Below are positions 25,701 through 39,703 of a DNA stretch of 64,000 nt, one piece after another. The position numbers and the translations under genes are program-made. This DNA comes from Strongyloides papillosus (lineage: Eukaryota; Nematoda; Chromadorea; Rhabditida; Strongyloididae), in NCBI GenBank assembly GCA_005656395.1, contig SRSI01000004.1, positions 744,001-808,000 of the forward strand, read 5' to 3'. How positions within the stretch are numbered: the first letter of the stretch is position 1; every line of letters begins with the position of its first letter. Under the pieces are notes generated by a model. That model saw only the letters and a program-made list of their open reading frames with translations. It was not told where the DNA came from and made no database searches.

Positions 25701-28700
25701 ATTTATTCTCCGATGACCTTGATGGGAAAACTAAATTTACTCTTTTCCTAACAATATTAATAACTTTACAATAAATTATTTTTATAGCAAAACTTTGTAT
25801 ACATTATTTAATAAAAAGAAAATTTTTGGCTTTTAAGTTATTAGACATCAGCAAAATATTTTATTGTCAATTATTTTCTTTTTGCTATTTATGTAAAGTT
25901 CAAAATTGATAAAGTGTTCATTTAATCAATTTTTTTAAAGTGATTTTAAATTGAGATCTATTAAATTTTTTTAATACATTGAAGAGAAAAATTACCTAAT
26001 TTTAAAATATTTCTTTTTTCCTCCTACATATATAACTAGTAAATACGAAATTAATTAATATGCAAATCATTAACCATATATCAATTATTTTCTTTTTTAA
26101 TTAAAAATAGAAAAAAGTTTTTTTCTCATAGAAGTATTCTTTTATGGTCATTGTATATATCTACTACACATAATAAATATCATATCATTCTTCATTTACC
26201 ATTATTAGATAATTTAAGTATTAAACACCAAGTATCTGCTTCAACTAAAACGAAAACATTAAAAATTAGTCTAAATTGTAAATTCATCATTAAATATCAT
26301 CATCCATTAATTTATTTCTTTAATTTATCAAACACCTTAGAAATTTTTATTTTACTCACAAAAAATTTGCAGAAATTAACTATTTATGTGAATTTGTATG
26401 AATTTAAATTGCAAAATTCCTTATAAAAAGCTCTTTAAGAAATATTACTTTATAATTTCACTCACTTTAATAACTCATATTTATCCAAAAAAATTATTTC
26501 ACTCTTTTATGAAGCATATTTCACGTCATCATAGTTTTAAAACTTATATATCTATAACTATCTAGAAATGTAACAATCTAATAATCAGTGGCTGCTTGCA
26601 AATAAGACATTTATTTTTATGAAAGTAATACTTAAAATCAAAGAACTCATTTTTTCTAATAATACGTCAGCAATATAAACTATGATACATTAATAATAAC
26701 TCTATAAATATCCTTGATATTCTAACAAACATTTAATTTTTTTTTGCCTCAATATTTTTATTTTAATTTTCTAATTTCTTTTTTTTTTGCAATTAAAAAC
26801 ATTTATTAACATATTAATAATTTATATTCAAGAAATAATATATATAAATATGCACAAATATAAGAAAATATGTACTTTTACGGTAGAGTGCTTTTTTAAA
26901 TAATATTTTAAAAGTAGTCATTTCATAGTTTCTAATATTAAATTTTATCTATTTTGATATGGTAGAAATATAGGATAGTTAATGTGAATTTAAAGAAGTT
27001 ATGTAGATTTAAATAAAAAAATTTTAAATAAATATTTTTATCAATAAAATAATTTAATTACATTCTTTATCATTAAGAAAGATAGTCAATTCAGATTTAT
27101 TAAAAATCCTCATCATAACTTCTTTTACCAATGCTTTTTATTTTTATACGAATGAAGGCATCTTAAAATTACATAGCTTTTGGTTTTTTAATTTATTAAA
27201 TAAATTTGGTAATGAAATCAAAAATGAGAGAAAAGAAAAAAAATATATAACTTTGTTGTAATTTGAAAAATGCATTAATGAAATAATATGTTGATAACTT
27301 TTCTTAAATTAATTTTTTTCTTTATAATTTTGTAACTTATGTTGATTAAAAACATTTTTCTTTCTTTTTTATTGGCTTACATTAAGTCATTTAAAAAAGA
27401 TATAAAATATTATTAAGAAATTCCTATATCTGCTTAAAATGTTATTTTTTAATAATATTTTAGTCTTTTTTATCTTTCTATTTATATATTTTGAAATTTA
27501 TTACTATTAATTCATTTAAATGAAATTTTTTTTGTATAAAAATTAAGGTTTCATCAACATGGGATTTCTAATTAAAGGTAAAAATACTTCGCATATATTT
27601 GTTTTACAAAATGAACAAAATATATTTCAACAACAACTATGTGCTTCTTTCTAAATTAGAACATAAAACAAAAAGTACAAGTTTATAAAAGCTTTCATTG
27701 ATGCCATCACAGTTTAAAAATATTATTGAAAACTTTAACTTTATCCTGTTTATATTTATATTTAAATAATTTTGTTTTAGGACATCTTTCGCATAATTTT
27801 AAGTAAAAATTTTTTTCCTATTTAAATATTTTATTTTGTTATTTCTAAATATATAGTCAAAGTGCATAATTTTCTTAGATGTAAGTTAAATTGGATGGTT
27901 TTATTACAAAAATAAACTTTTATTCATTTGTTATTATATTTTCCTTCCTCATTGAGTTATTTTGTCTTCTTAAAAATGTAACATCGTTTTATATCTTGTA
28001 CTATAATAATTGTCCCACAAAAATCTTGCCACATGGAAAAGCTTTTAATTACTATGTTGACCACTATATATATATATTCATGCATTTCTACACCCATCAC
28101 CAAAAATACCGAGTAGTATACTTTAAAATATACATAAGTATTAGCCACCTGCTTCCGTTAAAAGTGGTCTATATCTTTTTGCAATATACAATCTATACCA
28201 TCAGTTTTTCATCTTACCATCAAGGATGTTTTGTCGTCTCAGCTGTTCATAATCAAACCTTTTTGGCATTTTTGCACCATCTCAGAAGAGGAGTGGACCA
28301 AGTTATTAACAAGATGTTACACAGTCTGTTTCTTTTTTGGTATTAGGAGAATGACACATTGATCTATCAACTGATATATGTAAATTTTTTATTTGTATTT
28401 TACCATCAAACATCTAGAATATTTCACTATGAACTTCCCTCATCTTATATTAAAGGGACAATTTTATTAAAACTTTTAAATTTAAAATATAAATTTTTTT
28501 GTTTCAATCCCCTGTGACTATAAATTCCTTTTTTTATACGTAAAATCTTTTCAATCTTTCTACCTTATATATACTTCCTACTTGTCTAAAAAATTTATCT
28601 TATATTAAAGTACATGACTTTAAAAGCTTCTACCGTCCCCATAACAACAATCAAAATAATTGAATCTCATATAAACAATTGAATGAGTAATATTTGTTTA

Positions 28701-31700
28701 TTTATTAATCTTGTATATGAATTGTCGGCATGTTTTATATAGTAAAATAGTCCAAATTTTTGGCATAGGTTAATAATAAGATTCACATATACATATACCT
28801 CTTCAAATTAACTTTATTATATTTTTTTGATATATAAAAGAATATATCCAGATTGAATGATTTAATAAACTGTACTCTAATTTTATCAATTCGTTTCATT
28901 TATTCTCATCTATTTAATGTCATTCATACAATAGCCAGTTAAGGTTGATACATTATAAAAAATATATATCTATAGATAAATAGATATAATGAACATGTAT
29001 ATTTCTATATTGTATTTTTCTTTCTCGATCTACACACAATACAATAGGAGTGGTTTGGCATTGTAGTTAATGAAAGCATCCCTGATGTAGAATGAGATAA
29101 TTAGTTTAACTGCATATATGTGTATAATCTTTATATATATATAGAATTATTATATTGCAACATCTATATAAACTTTTCAAAAAAAATAAAATGTTGAATG
29201 GTGGATTGAGTGTTTGTCGAGGTAGTGAATGTAAAAAGATATGTTTTGACATTATACCATACACTTGATTGATAGCAATCGAGATTAATTTTTAATTTTA
29301 AAACCAGAAGATAAATTTAATGTTCGTAAACAAAGTTCATTTCCGGTATTAAATCAAGTTGTATCAACTTGTAACTGTTTATTATTTCTTTTAGAAGTTT
29401 AAAAAAATATATCTTAAATCTTCATCTTAAATAGCTTGATTTTGTTATGTTATTGAAAAAATTATTAATAGATTTAAAACCTTAAATTAACTTTTCATTT
29501 TCTTTAAATATTTCATTTGATAATTATTCAATCTCACCCATATAAAATGTCTTTTTAGTTTTCTTTTAACGCTATTAGATTTTTGAACTTTAAATTCTTC
29601 ATGAATAATCAATCATTTATGAAACATCTTTTATGAATATTGTTTTTTCTTAAATCTGTTTTTTTTAAACAAAGAAATTTCTAAATATGAAATAAAAATA
29701 ATACACTTAAAGTTAATAAAAAATATAAAAAAGTTTCCTTTAAATTCTTAATTTCCTCTCATCTAAATATCTATTTAAAATTTCTTATTTTTTTATATTT
29801 ATTGCTCAAGTTCTATTATTTTTAATATTTAACATAAAATTGTTCACACAGTATAATTTTTATTTGTTAAAAAAACGATAAAAATATTTACTTTAAATAT
29901 AATAATAATACTTGTATTGTAATGGAAAAAAATAAAACATCTAATGGAGAAAAGAATAAACGTTATCTTTATTATGTAACGTCATATGTGTTTTGACCTT
30001 CTACATCTGTCGACTTAGTATTCACTTTTTTTTACATGTACGACTTTATGATTGATAAAGTTTTGGTAATGTAGAAAACATTTTATATTTATATATTTAC
30101 TATCATCATTATGGAACTATGCATAATAACTGTAACTATTGTTTCTTTTAGTTACCAGTGTGTCATAATAAAAAATATTGTACAATTCGATAGGAAATAC
30201 TTCACTCTGTAACGTTAGATTACCAATCACATTTACTTTTAATTATTATTATTTTATAAAAAAAATATATTATGACGTTGACTTCCATTATTATTATTGA
30301 TAAAAAAATCAAGAACCACTTTTTATGATGATATTTAGGCAAGTTCTTTCATTATAACCAAAAAAAAGGTTTTTTTAATTTGTTATTTTCCAATGTTAAA
30401 ATTTCTTTTGACTTTAATTCTTAAAATTATAACACAAATAGATTATGTAATTTTTATTTTAAAATTTCTTTAAAAATTAATGGTAGTAGCATTTTAAAAA
30501 ATGTCGATAAAATATATTCCTTGAATGTTTTTCTTTATAAGAAAGTGATTCATGCATTCACTAATGTTTTTATTTAATTTATCTAATGATTTTCTTTAAA
30601 AATTTAATATGTTTGATTTATTACTTTAAAATAACTATTATAATTGAAATACTTTTATCTTTATATTATATGACATTGGCAATATTTAGATAATGATAAT
30701 CTTTTGTTATTTTATTAACTTAATTTTATTTTTGTCTTTTTTAATAACACATAAGTGTACTATTTTAAAATATTTTATTTTAAAATTTAATATATTTTTA
30801 TCATAGGTGAATTGTTAAAGATACCTCAAACTTAATAAACATTATCTTTTATTTATTTATTATGTACTACTATGAAGCCAACATATATAGTTTATTTTTA
30901 TTTTTCCATATAATTGATGACAAAAAATGCATATTTTTTTAGAACAATAGAAATTTAAATATAAACTAAATTTTTAAAATGTAAAAAAATATCCATGCTT
31001 GTTATGATAAGAATTATGTTGTTTGGAAACCTAACAATATCTCAAAAACAATAAATAGTACTTAAAAGTCAATTTTTATTATAAAATTCTAAAGAAGTAC
31101 TTTACATCACAATATTTGGTTCTCACTTTTATATATTATTTTAGATGTGTTGTAATGTCTTGCTATTACAAGGAATAATAATATAATTGATGTTTTGTCC
31201 GTTTTTCTTAACACATAACTTCTTTTAAGATAAGGTGATATAAAATAGTTATTTAATTTGAAATTTAATGAAAAACTTGCATTAACCTATAGAGTGTTGA
31301 CTTTACAATGCAATAAATAAAAATAAATTGGTTCGAAGATAAAATCAACATTATTTTCCATTTTAATGGATAAAAAGATTTACTGTTTGGATCACACGTA
31401 TATCCTCCTTTACTATCTATTTTATCAATTTCATACTAGGAAAATTTTTTTTTAATAAGAGTATAAAAAAATTAAAAAATATATTATATTAAACAAAAAT
31501 TGTCTAAATTATAGTTTTTCTTGAAGTCATACAGTATTGTAAATAATAAGTCATTTTAGAATATGTTATATTTTAAGCCGTCAAAATACTAAGCTAGTAA
31601 CATGATAAAATTGATATACATGATTATTTTATAAAAATATAAATATATACTTATTATAACTAAACTTTTGTTTAAAATATATGTATATCTTGTTTAAACG

Positions 31701-34340
31701 TATAATATCATTTTTCTGATATTTAATTTGATGATTTTGAATAGCTGTATATTTTAGAGTTAAAGTTACATAACCATTGAAATTTATAACTTAAAAATTA
31801 GAATATATATGTAGTTATTTTCTTTTTTTCAAGAGATAAAAATTCAAAGTAACGTGAAAAATAATCAATGAATAAGTTTTTCTATTCTTTTTTTCAATTG
31901 ATATTTAAAAGAGATAAGTTAAAATTAGACTATAATTTTGTTACTTTATTTAATTTGTTTTTAAAATATATTATATAAATAAAAAGTGTCTTACTCGATG
32001 ACAAATAAAATAAACTTATTATCTTTTAAAATCATTAAATAGCTATAACATAAAATGATATACATATTAATTATCATTTTGAAAGGTATTATAGTTTTAC
32101 TTTTTATTATTCTAATAATAATAATCTTACCGAAGATTGTCTGTAGTAATTTCATCTTATACAATACATATATTTTAAAACGCTTCAAATGTTAGTAAAA
32201 GATTGCAACTCTTGTCTCATCACAACCTATTATCTCATACTAATGTCCCATACTCATTCTCCTTCTTCTTCTTTTCTTTAATTTTCTCTTAATAAACTTC
32301 TTTACTTCTACATCATTAACTACCAATTTTATAAGCGCCATCTTCAATTTCAGCATTAGACCTTTAATATAAACGTATATTTTCTACACACCTGATTTAT
32401 GCATATACAAATTACATTTAGTATAATGATCGTCAATCACTGAATTATAATATCTCAACCAAGTGATTTTGATTGTAAGATATGTATAAACATACTTATC
32501 CCTTATCAATTATTATAATATCAATTATGTTTATTAAATATACTAGCCAATTATGCTTATTATTATGACAACTTAAGGCATTGCTTAGTTTAAAAAAAAT
32601 TTTTCTAATTTATATCGATCACTATATTCAATAAATCACAAACTATATAATTAGTTATTGTTAAAAATATCTTTACACAATTAATGTTGAAATAGAATAC
32701 ACTTTATTGTTAAAGACACTTCTTATCAATGAAATTAGTATAAGTCATAAAGAACAAGTCTCCTTTTACAGTAACATTTTTATAGATTTGTTCTAGTTAA
32801 AATATATACAATGTTACAAATATATCACACCGATATTTTTTTCTAATTATTTTGAGTTGATTAAAATCATTTTTAGTTGGAAAATTATTAAAATCTATAT
32901 ATATATATATATAAACCTATAAAGTGAATGTTAATTAAATTTAACAAATTATTGCTATCCTTAAAACTTTTCCATCAAAGAAGAAAAAAAATTTTGCGTC
33001 TAATTTTATCACCGTTTCGATAGAGTCATTAACAAAAAGAACTTCTTTATCGTGTTTCTTTCCGCAATTTGTAGGAAAAAAATGTTTTAAATTAAATTTT
33101 TATTACTACATTTACTCCAAGTATTTCTTTCAAGTAAATTAAAAGAATGAAATAAACTTTTTAGCTTTCTTATATTACAATTATTGAGTAAACTATTTAT
33201 AAGAAAAACAAAAAAAATACATTTTTATTTATATTAAAATATGAATGATAAAAAATTTACGAATTTTCAATGAACTTATATGTCCCATTTATTCCTATAC
33301 TACAACTATTGTTTACCTTGACATATGTAAAATATTCACATTTCATTGCCTTTTGTTTGTAGCATTGCTACTTTTACTTTTTATAATTCTTGGTTTTATT
33401 GAAACAATATTTCTATTTTTTTAGCTTTTTAAATAATATTTATGGGTGTTAGGAACGTTTAAAATAACAAAGGTATTTGTTTTATCTCCTTCTTTTTTTT
33501 AAAAAAAAATAAAAGAAAAATACCCATGACTTTTCAATTTTGATTGTTCTGTCAAACAACAATAAAAACATTTATTAATAATTAATATAATATTGAATGA
33601 TGCCAACTTTATATCGTAATTTATATGATTTTATTTTAAAGTTATTTCTATTATTTTAACATAGAAAATACATTTAAAATTTTTTATTCTTGTTTTTGAC
33701 TTATAACAAGAATAGTGCATTTGAAATTTTTCTTTACAAATTTTAGCCTCATTTAATACATTTCTTTATTTCTTAGATATTTTAATTTTTGTTTTTTTTA
33801 TATTCACTTTATTTTATTAGTTATCTTAATTTTTTTAATATTTTTTTATCGTTAGTGATATTTATATATATAAATATATAAGTATAACAATGTATGTTGC
33901 TCTTTAATAATATATTAACATGCTTTTAATCATTTTAATAATCACCTCTTCTAACAATTTTATCAATATCTTATCAGTTATATTTATTATGTCACAAAAT
34001 TGACATATTCAACAATATTACCTTTTTTAGTTTGTTCTTTTAATTATTTTCAAACAAAAGTGTCAGCTTTTTTTTATTTTATAAAAAGATAATAATTTAG
34101 TAGTAGTATTTATAATAACGAGTACAATAACATCATCTAATAAGAATTACATGCATTTCAAATATTTCATTATTAAAATTATATTTACAGGTTAAAATAT
34201 TCTCAAACAATTGATAAAAGTTTTGATATTAGTAATTCAACTTGAATCGTTGTAATTTTTATCTCATAATACTTAAAAATAACCATTAGCATATTCTATT
34301 AATTCTACTAAATTTATAACTTTAACAAAATTTTGAAACA
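22781..34340. other. Long gene-poor divergent interval between the RASSF gene and egl-44
   Basis: About 11.6 kb with no gene I can support. Open frames here are short, A+T-driven and rich in I/F/N/K/Y. It may hold distal regulatory DNA or 5' UTR exons of the developmental regulator egl-44. Segments with higher G+C than the background are 25030-25330 (ankyrin-like relic), 28000-28340 and 32200-32400. I saw no tRNA, rRNA or terminal-repeat element here. Confidence 0.5.
25020..25330 (-). pseudogene. Possible ankyrin-repeat gene relic
   Basis: The minus strand reads NLHAACF near 25290-25310 and, further on, VAVIKLLLKH near 25145-25180. These resemble the start and the helix-2 core of ankyrin repeats (xxLHAAC and VIKLLLKHGA), but stops and frame shifts lie between and around them and no flanking exons are convincing. 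It could be a decayed fragment of an ankyrin-repeat gene or a chance resemblance. Confidence 0.25.
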
Positions 34341-35770
34341 ATGTTATCACAGGTAATCATTTCTCTTAAAAATTCTATACTTTTAATTACTTTTTTTATT
34401 ATAGATGGCACTTAGCAACAATGGATCTCTAGTAAAAAGTGAGCAGTCAATAGATGTTTCTAATTCTGCCTCATCATCTAATGATTTTTCTAATGATGCT
34501 GAAGGTGTTTGGTCTCCTGATATTGATCAAGCTTTCCATGAAGCACTTCAAATTTATCCACCATGCGGACGTAGAAAAATTATTTTATCTGATGAAGGTA
34601 AGATGTATGGGCGCAATGAGTTGATTGCTAGATATATTAAAATAAGATGCGGCAAGACACGTACTCGTAAACAAGTTTCTTCTCATATTCAAGTATTAGC
34701 TCGTAAAAAAGCCCGTGAAAATCAAGCAAAGTTTAAACAAGAAATTAAACTTCCCGAAGCTGCTAGAAGAGCGGCCGCCGAGGTTGCAGCAACAATTGAG
34801 GCTGGTAGTATATCAAAATCAGCCTCAATAACACCTCCTCATGATTATACAAATACAAAAATGCTTGATATTCCTGTTCATATACCAGCACCAAATAATC
34901 CAATATTTTTTTCATTTAACAATATTTCAATACCAGCAACAGGAACGCCACAACCTATTGGAATGGGAAGAATATCAAATTCAACAAATTATCTTTTAGA
35001 TACAATTCATGGAAATGAAGAAAATTTTTGTGCTATTCCAGATGATGCTTTAAAAAATAAAAATTTACATAATCTTAAAGAAAGAATTGTCGCTTCCTCT
35101 AAACTAGTCCTTTGTGGTTTTACTGCATATATACGTGAAAATACCGGAGAACAAATTGATATCGTAAAAATAAACCAAGTTTCAGACGAACCATTAGAAT
35201 CAATAAAATTTGATTTGATTGCTAGTAAATTTCCTGAAGAATTTAGAGTTCTTTTTGACAATGGACCACCAGACTCTTTTTTCTTAGCCAAATGTTGGGG
35301 AAATTTGGCTTTTAATCTTCCATCGGAAGAAAGAAAAGCAAATGTAATATATGCTGTTGATAGTTTTTATGATTCATTAACTAAATTCGATATTTCTGTT
35401 TCCACAAAAGCTATTACGTTTGCTAAAGAAATTGTGGAAAAAGTTGAAGTATGTTTAATATTAAAGATTCTGTTGATCAATATTATAATTATTTATTCTT
35501 TTTTAGGTTTACTCTTCTGTTAAAAAAGATAACCGCTATCATTTTGCTTTAGAAAGCTCTCCAATGTGTGAGTATATGGTTGATTTTATAACTAAATTAA
35601 TAAAAGAAGTTGCTGGAAATGAATTAAAAAATCGTGTATTGGAAAATTTTACTGTCCTCCAAGTTATTAAAAATAAACATACAAATGAAACAATTATGGC
35701 AATTGCATTTATGTTTGAAGTATCTCCAGACTCTGATCCAACCTCGAGATTATACAGATTGGTAAGATGA
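34341..35770 (+). CDS. egl-44: TEAD/Scalloped-type TEA-domain transcription factor
   Basis: Exons 34341..34352 (12 nt), 34405..35448 and 35507..35770 keep phase 0 throughout, giving 439 residues. If the tiny first exon is not used, translation starts at the ATG at 34405 and is four residues shorter. The TEA/ATTS DNA-binding domain spans about residues 36-107, starting [15 protein letters not shown] and including [20 protein letters not shown] and [16 protein letters not shown]. It is nearly identical to animal TEADs. The C-terminal half (about 220-439) is the YAP-binding domain with the [25 protein letters not shown] and [24 protein letters not shown] segments. TEADs are nuclear factors that need co-activators of the YAP/Yorkie type; C. 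elegans EGL-44 specifies neuronal and epidermal fates. The ~11.6-kb upstream interval is large for this gene-dense half and fits a developmental regulator. Confidence 0.94.
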
Positions 35771-37107
35771 GTAGTAAAATGTCTTTGGGATCTTAATAAT
35801 TAATGAATGGAATTTTAATTATTTATATAAAATGGTTGTTTTAGTCTAAATTACTCATACAACTTATCATCAACTCTTAAAAATAATTCAAATGTAATTA
35901 ACATTGGTATTCATCTTTTTTCACTCAATTTAAATTTAAAAAAAATAGTATATCATCTTAAATCAACTTATCTCAATTATCTCATCCATGGACAGGAGTA
36001 AATTTACAATTTACATTTTTAATACTCTATATATATGTCAAATGTCTGCTGTTATGCTTACAAAATGATCTTTAAATTATTAAGGCACATTCAACTATAT
36101 ATGGAGAAAATAATGTACTTATTATTGAAAAATACATGTCTAACGCATTTTTGATTTTTATTTTTTACAGTTTTCAAATATTGTTGCTTCATTATTTTAT
36201 TTACCGAGCGATTTTGTTTTGTTTTATTAAACATCAAAATTTAATTTTTTGTGACTTTTTACTATTACAATATATCTCTTTTAAAAAAGAACTGAAAAAA
36301 ATTTTGTTGAGAAGTCGCAAATATAAAAATTTCTGTATTATTTTTTTTCTAAGAGTGATAATCTCAAATATGATGTATAAGCTCTACATTTGTAGTCGTT
36401 ATTTAATATTAAATCTTAATCATGATAAAAAATTTTTACATTTATTTTACTTAACGGAAAATATTAAATATACTATGATTCTTTTTTTCTTCTATTTAGT
36501 ATATTTAATTGAAATATATATTTATTAAAAATTAATGTAAAATGTTAAAATAATTCACCTAATGAGAAAAAATAATAAATAAAAAAGAGAACACGGTTCT
36601 TTAAAATTAAATAAATTATCAATTCAAATTTTCTTTCCAATTGTAGTTGTCATGACATTTTAAATGTATAATTTATTTTTAACAATCTCAAAAGAATTGT
36701 TACTTAAATAGACAGCTGTTGTTACAGTCATCCTTTGATAATAAATGTATACATATATATGCATTTAAAAAAGATCTTATTTTAATGTTCATTTCAATTT
36801 CCTACAAATATTTTCCTTTTATTTCTATTCTTGTAGTTATGGATGTGTTAAATAAAATGTTCCTCTATAAATATATGTTTCAAGACAACTATAATTGCCA
36901 TAATGTTCAAAATGTACTTCTCAGTATTGGCAAACTTGACAAAAATATATACCATTAACTGTCTTTGTTATAATAAATACTCTGTATATGATTTTATATG
37001 TCTCTATTTAAATGCCAATTTTAATAGATAAAAACTAATAAATATTAGATTAATTTTGTATTTTTATTTTTTTTAATATGTTTAATTTTTAGTTTAAATT
37101 TTATAGT
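35771..37107. other. Intergenic between egl-44 and the paraoxonase-like gene
   Basis: About 1.3 kb. An open frame at 36136..36528 (+, 130 codons) is dominated by F/I/L/Y/K and lacks any recognisable motif or splice context; I treat it as chance. The segment just before 37108 has two TTTTAG/TTATAG acceptors within about 20 nt of the next ATG. Confidence 0.4.
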
Positions 37108-38193
37108 ATGTTCAAAGCAAGTGTTTTAATAATATCAATTGCTTTTTTGCCTATATTCTCAATAATAGTCTATCAAATTATATTTAATTTAGATATAAAC
37201 AAACGTGTTTATAATCATGTACCTGGAGAGTGTTCTTATTCAAGGATTTTTAATAGTGGTTTAAACAATATTATTCAAGTTGGTGATTATGTTTATTTTT
37301 ATACAAGTGGAGAAGATAATTTTACAACCATAAATGCTTACAATGACTATAATAATCAATATTTTACTTTTTCTTTAAATTATGGCAATAAAAAAGATGA
37401 AATTCAAGGGTATTTTACTCATATATCCGTATATAAAGAAAATCTTTTTGTTATTAATCATTTAGATGAAACAACGGATACTGTAGAGTTATTTAAAATT
37501 TATTTTCAAAAAAAGACATTAAAATATGTTAAAACATTTAGGCATTTGAAATTTTATAAGCAAGTTTTAATTTTAAAATACATCATATAAAACATGCATT
37601 TTTTTAGTTTACAAGGTATTTCAGCTTTAGGTAAAGAAAGCTTTTACCTAACTCAACAATTTTATTTTAAAAACTATTATCTTAAAATATTAGAATTAAT
37701 TTTTGGTTTACCAACTGGTTGTGTTTTATACTACAATGGTTTAGAAGCTATATCAATAACTGATGGAATTGTCTCACCAAAAGGATTATTAGTAAATCAA
37801 AGGATGACAAGACTTTTTGTACCATCATATGGAAATAAAAAAATAAGAAATTATCGTATTTTTAAAACATTTGATAATATTACTTTTTTAAATGATATTT
37901 CACTTGGAGTTTCACCAGTGAATATTTTAAAATTCAAAAATAATGATTATATTATTCCTACTCATCCGTTAAGATTATATTTTTTAATAACGCAATTTTT
38001 TATGCCAAGTTATTTAACTCCAAGTCAAGTTATTAGAATGAAATGGAATCGAAATAAAAAAAGATTTATAACAGAACAGTTGTATGCAAATGATGGAGCA
38101 TCTTTATCATCTATTGAGAATGCTGTATTATTCAAAAATACATTGTTGATAAGTAACAGGAAAACAGCTATACAGTGTTCGAGATCTATGTAA
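37108..38193 (+). CDS. Paraoxonase/MEC-6-like membrane protein (PON family)
   Basis: Exons 37108..37559 and 37608..38193 join in frame only with a GC donor (GCAAGT at 37560) to the acceptor TTTTTTTAG; this gives 345 residues (PON1 has 355). The junction reads KTFRHLKFYNLQGISALGK, matching KTIRHKLLPNLNDIVAVG of PON1. An N-terminal hydrophobic anchor (about residues 4-26) is uncleaved-looking, as in PONs. Blades of the beta propeller are recognisable: VINHLDETTDTVELFK (PON VNHPDAKSTVELFK) and the end LLISNRKTAIQC (LLIGTVFHKALYC). Calcium/catalytic positions look altered: the E-D pair near PON1 53-54 is replaced by a GLNN context, and the T-N-D at 167-169 by T-Q-Q. So it may be a non-enzymatic chaperone-like member, as nematode MEC-6 and POML-1 are for ion channels. 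A splice acceptor 1-2 nt before the ATG suggests trans-splicing. Confidence 0.78.
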
Positions 38194-38417
38194 ATTATCT
38201 ATAAATATTGGTTTTTTATTAATAACAACGCAAAAAAAGTATTTAAATATTAAAAAAGTTTTAAAATCACAATTTTTTAGAAAATATTAATAAAAAGATA
38301 AAATATTTTTATTCAATCTAATAATTTTTTTTAAATTAAACATTTATAAATGTTACCTAAAAGAGTACGTTGAATAAATGCAATTCTTAAAAAAAGTAAT
38401 TTTTAAATTTAAATGTA

Positions 38418-39701
38418 TTAGGTTGTTCAATTGAAAATGTCGCTTTTTGACAGTCAATTTTAAAATGTCATAATTCAGTCAAAAATCAATATTTTTTTCT
38501 GAAATAAGTACCGTTGGAATCAGCACATTGTTGCTAACGTGATACGAGTTTATTTATGTCATTTCAAAAAATAACTTCGGTCTCTGGAATCTAAAAACTT
38601 CAAGACGTCACTTTTCAGGTCATCAGATTTGGTGAATTTCTCCTGCCGCAAATGAAGCTCTAATTCCTTGAATAAATGATAATCTGTTGGAGACAAGTCC
38701 GGTGAATAAGCAGGATGTGGTAGAGTTTCACATTCTAATTCTTTAAGCTTCTGCACCGTCGTTTTTGAAACGTGAGGTTCAGCATTATCATGGAATAATA
38801 TTGGACCTCTTTTGTTGACCAACGCAGGCTTTAGAACAGATAATTTCTTGCGCATTTCTTCTTCTTCCTTACAGCATCTGTCTAGAGTTATAGTTTCTCT
38901 AGGATTTAGATACTTATGATGGATGATTCCATCACAATTTCACCAAATAATTAGGATTACCTTCTTATTTGAATGCCTGAGTTTCGGGAAGTTTTTAGGG
39001 CTCTCATTTTTGCCCACCTATTGCGATAACCTTTTACAATTGTCAAACATGATCCATTTTTCATCGCACGTTACAATCCCTTTTAAAAATGGGTCATTTT
39101 TGTTCCTGTGAATCAAAAAATAACAAGTTTACATGCTTCTAAAACATTGGTCGGGAGTATACTCATGGAGTATGTAAGAATCCATTTTTTTCATATTTAT
39201 GGGTTTTAAGTGGTTGGATACAGTTCCAACACTGACATTTAATTCCCCTGTGAGCTCCCGAACAGTTATTCTTGGATTATTTTCCACCATTCTTTTTATT
39301 TTTTTCGTTCTCAAGAACATTTGTTCCATGAAAACCCTCCTGTCTTTGAAGACTTATATCTCCATTGCGGAATTTCTGGAACCAACGTTGTATGGTTCGT
39401 TTGTTAGTGGATCTTTGACCAAATGCTTTATTTATTTTCCTTAAAGTTTTAGTTGGTGCTTAGCCAAGTTTAAACTCGTACAAGTAAATTGGTCGGAAAT
39501 CCATTTTTGACGTAACTTTTTTTTAGAGTAATGGCAACTTTTAATAATTGCGAACAAAATGCAAAAAAATGACAATAATAGTCCTCGATTTGTTCTACAA
39601 GATGGTATATATCTTCTAGCGATACGCGAATGTATAAGAAAGTTATGATCATTTTAAAATTTGATAATCTAAAAAGCGATATTTTCAATTGAACAACCTA
39701 A
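38418..39701 (-). mobile_element. Mariner-family DNA transposon, full length but dead
   Basis: Terminal inverted repeats of about 31 bp with one mismatch (TTAGGTTGTTCAATTGAAAA...) bound a 1,284-bp element, flanked by TA on both sides (38416-38417 and 39702-39703), the mariner target duplication. The size is typical for mariners. Confidence 0.92.
38559..39470 (-). pseudogene. Degenerate mariner transposase
   Basis: On the minus strand, inside the mariner element, fragments give an N-terminal helix-turn-helix (ITVRELTGELNVSVGTVSNHL), the first catalytic aspartate in VTCDEKWIMFD, the second in FHDNAEPH, and the third region SPDLSPTDYHLFKELE. This is the DD34D layout of mariner transposases. In-frame stops interrupt at least the segments after the first aspartate (after KRLSQ and after LIIW), and frames change, so it is inactive. 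Confidence 0.88.
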
Positions 39702-39703
39702 TA

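Noticed and set aside
27891..28346. 151-codon plus-strand open frame
   Set aside because: Not recognisable, hydrophobic and aromatic-rich without helix periodicity; an overlapping minus-strand frame is equally open. Kept only as a complexity island.
36136..36528. 130-codon plus-strand open frame downstream of egl-44
   Set aside because: Dominated by F/I/L/Y/K, no motif, and lies where 3' UTR and spacer are expected.
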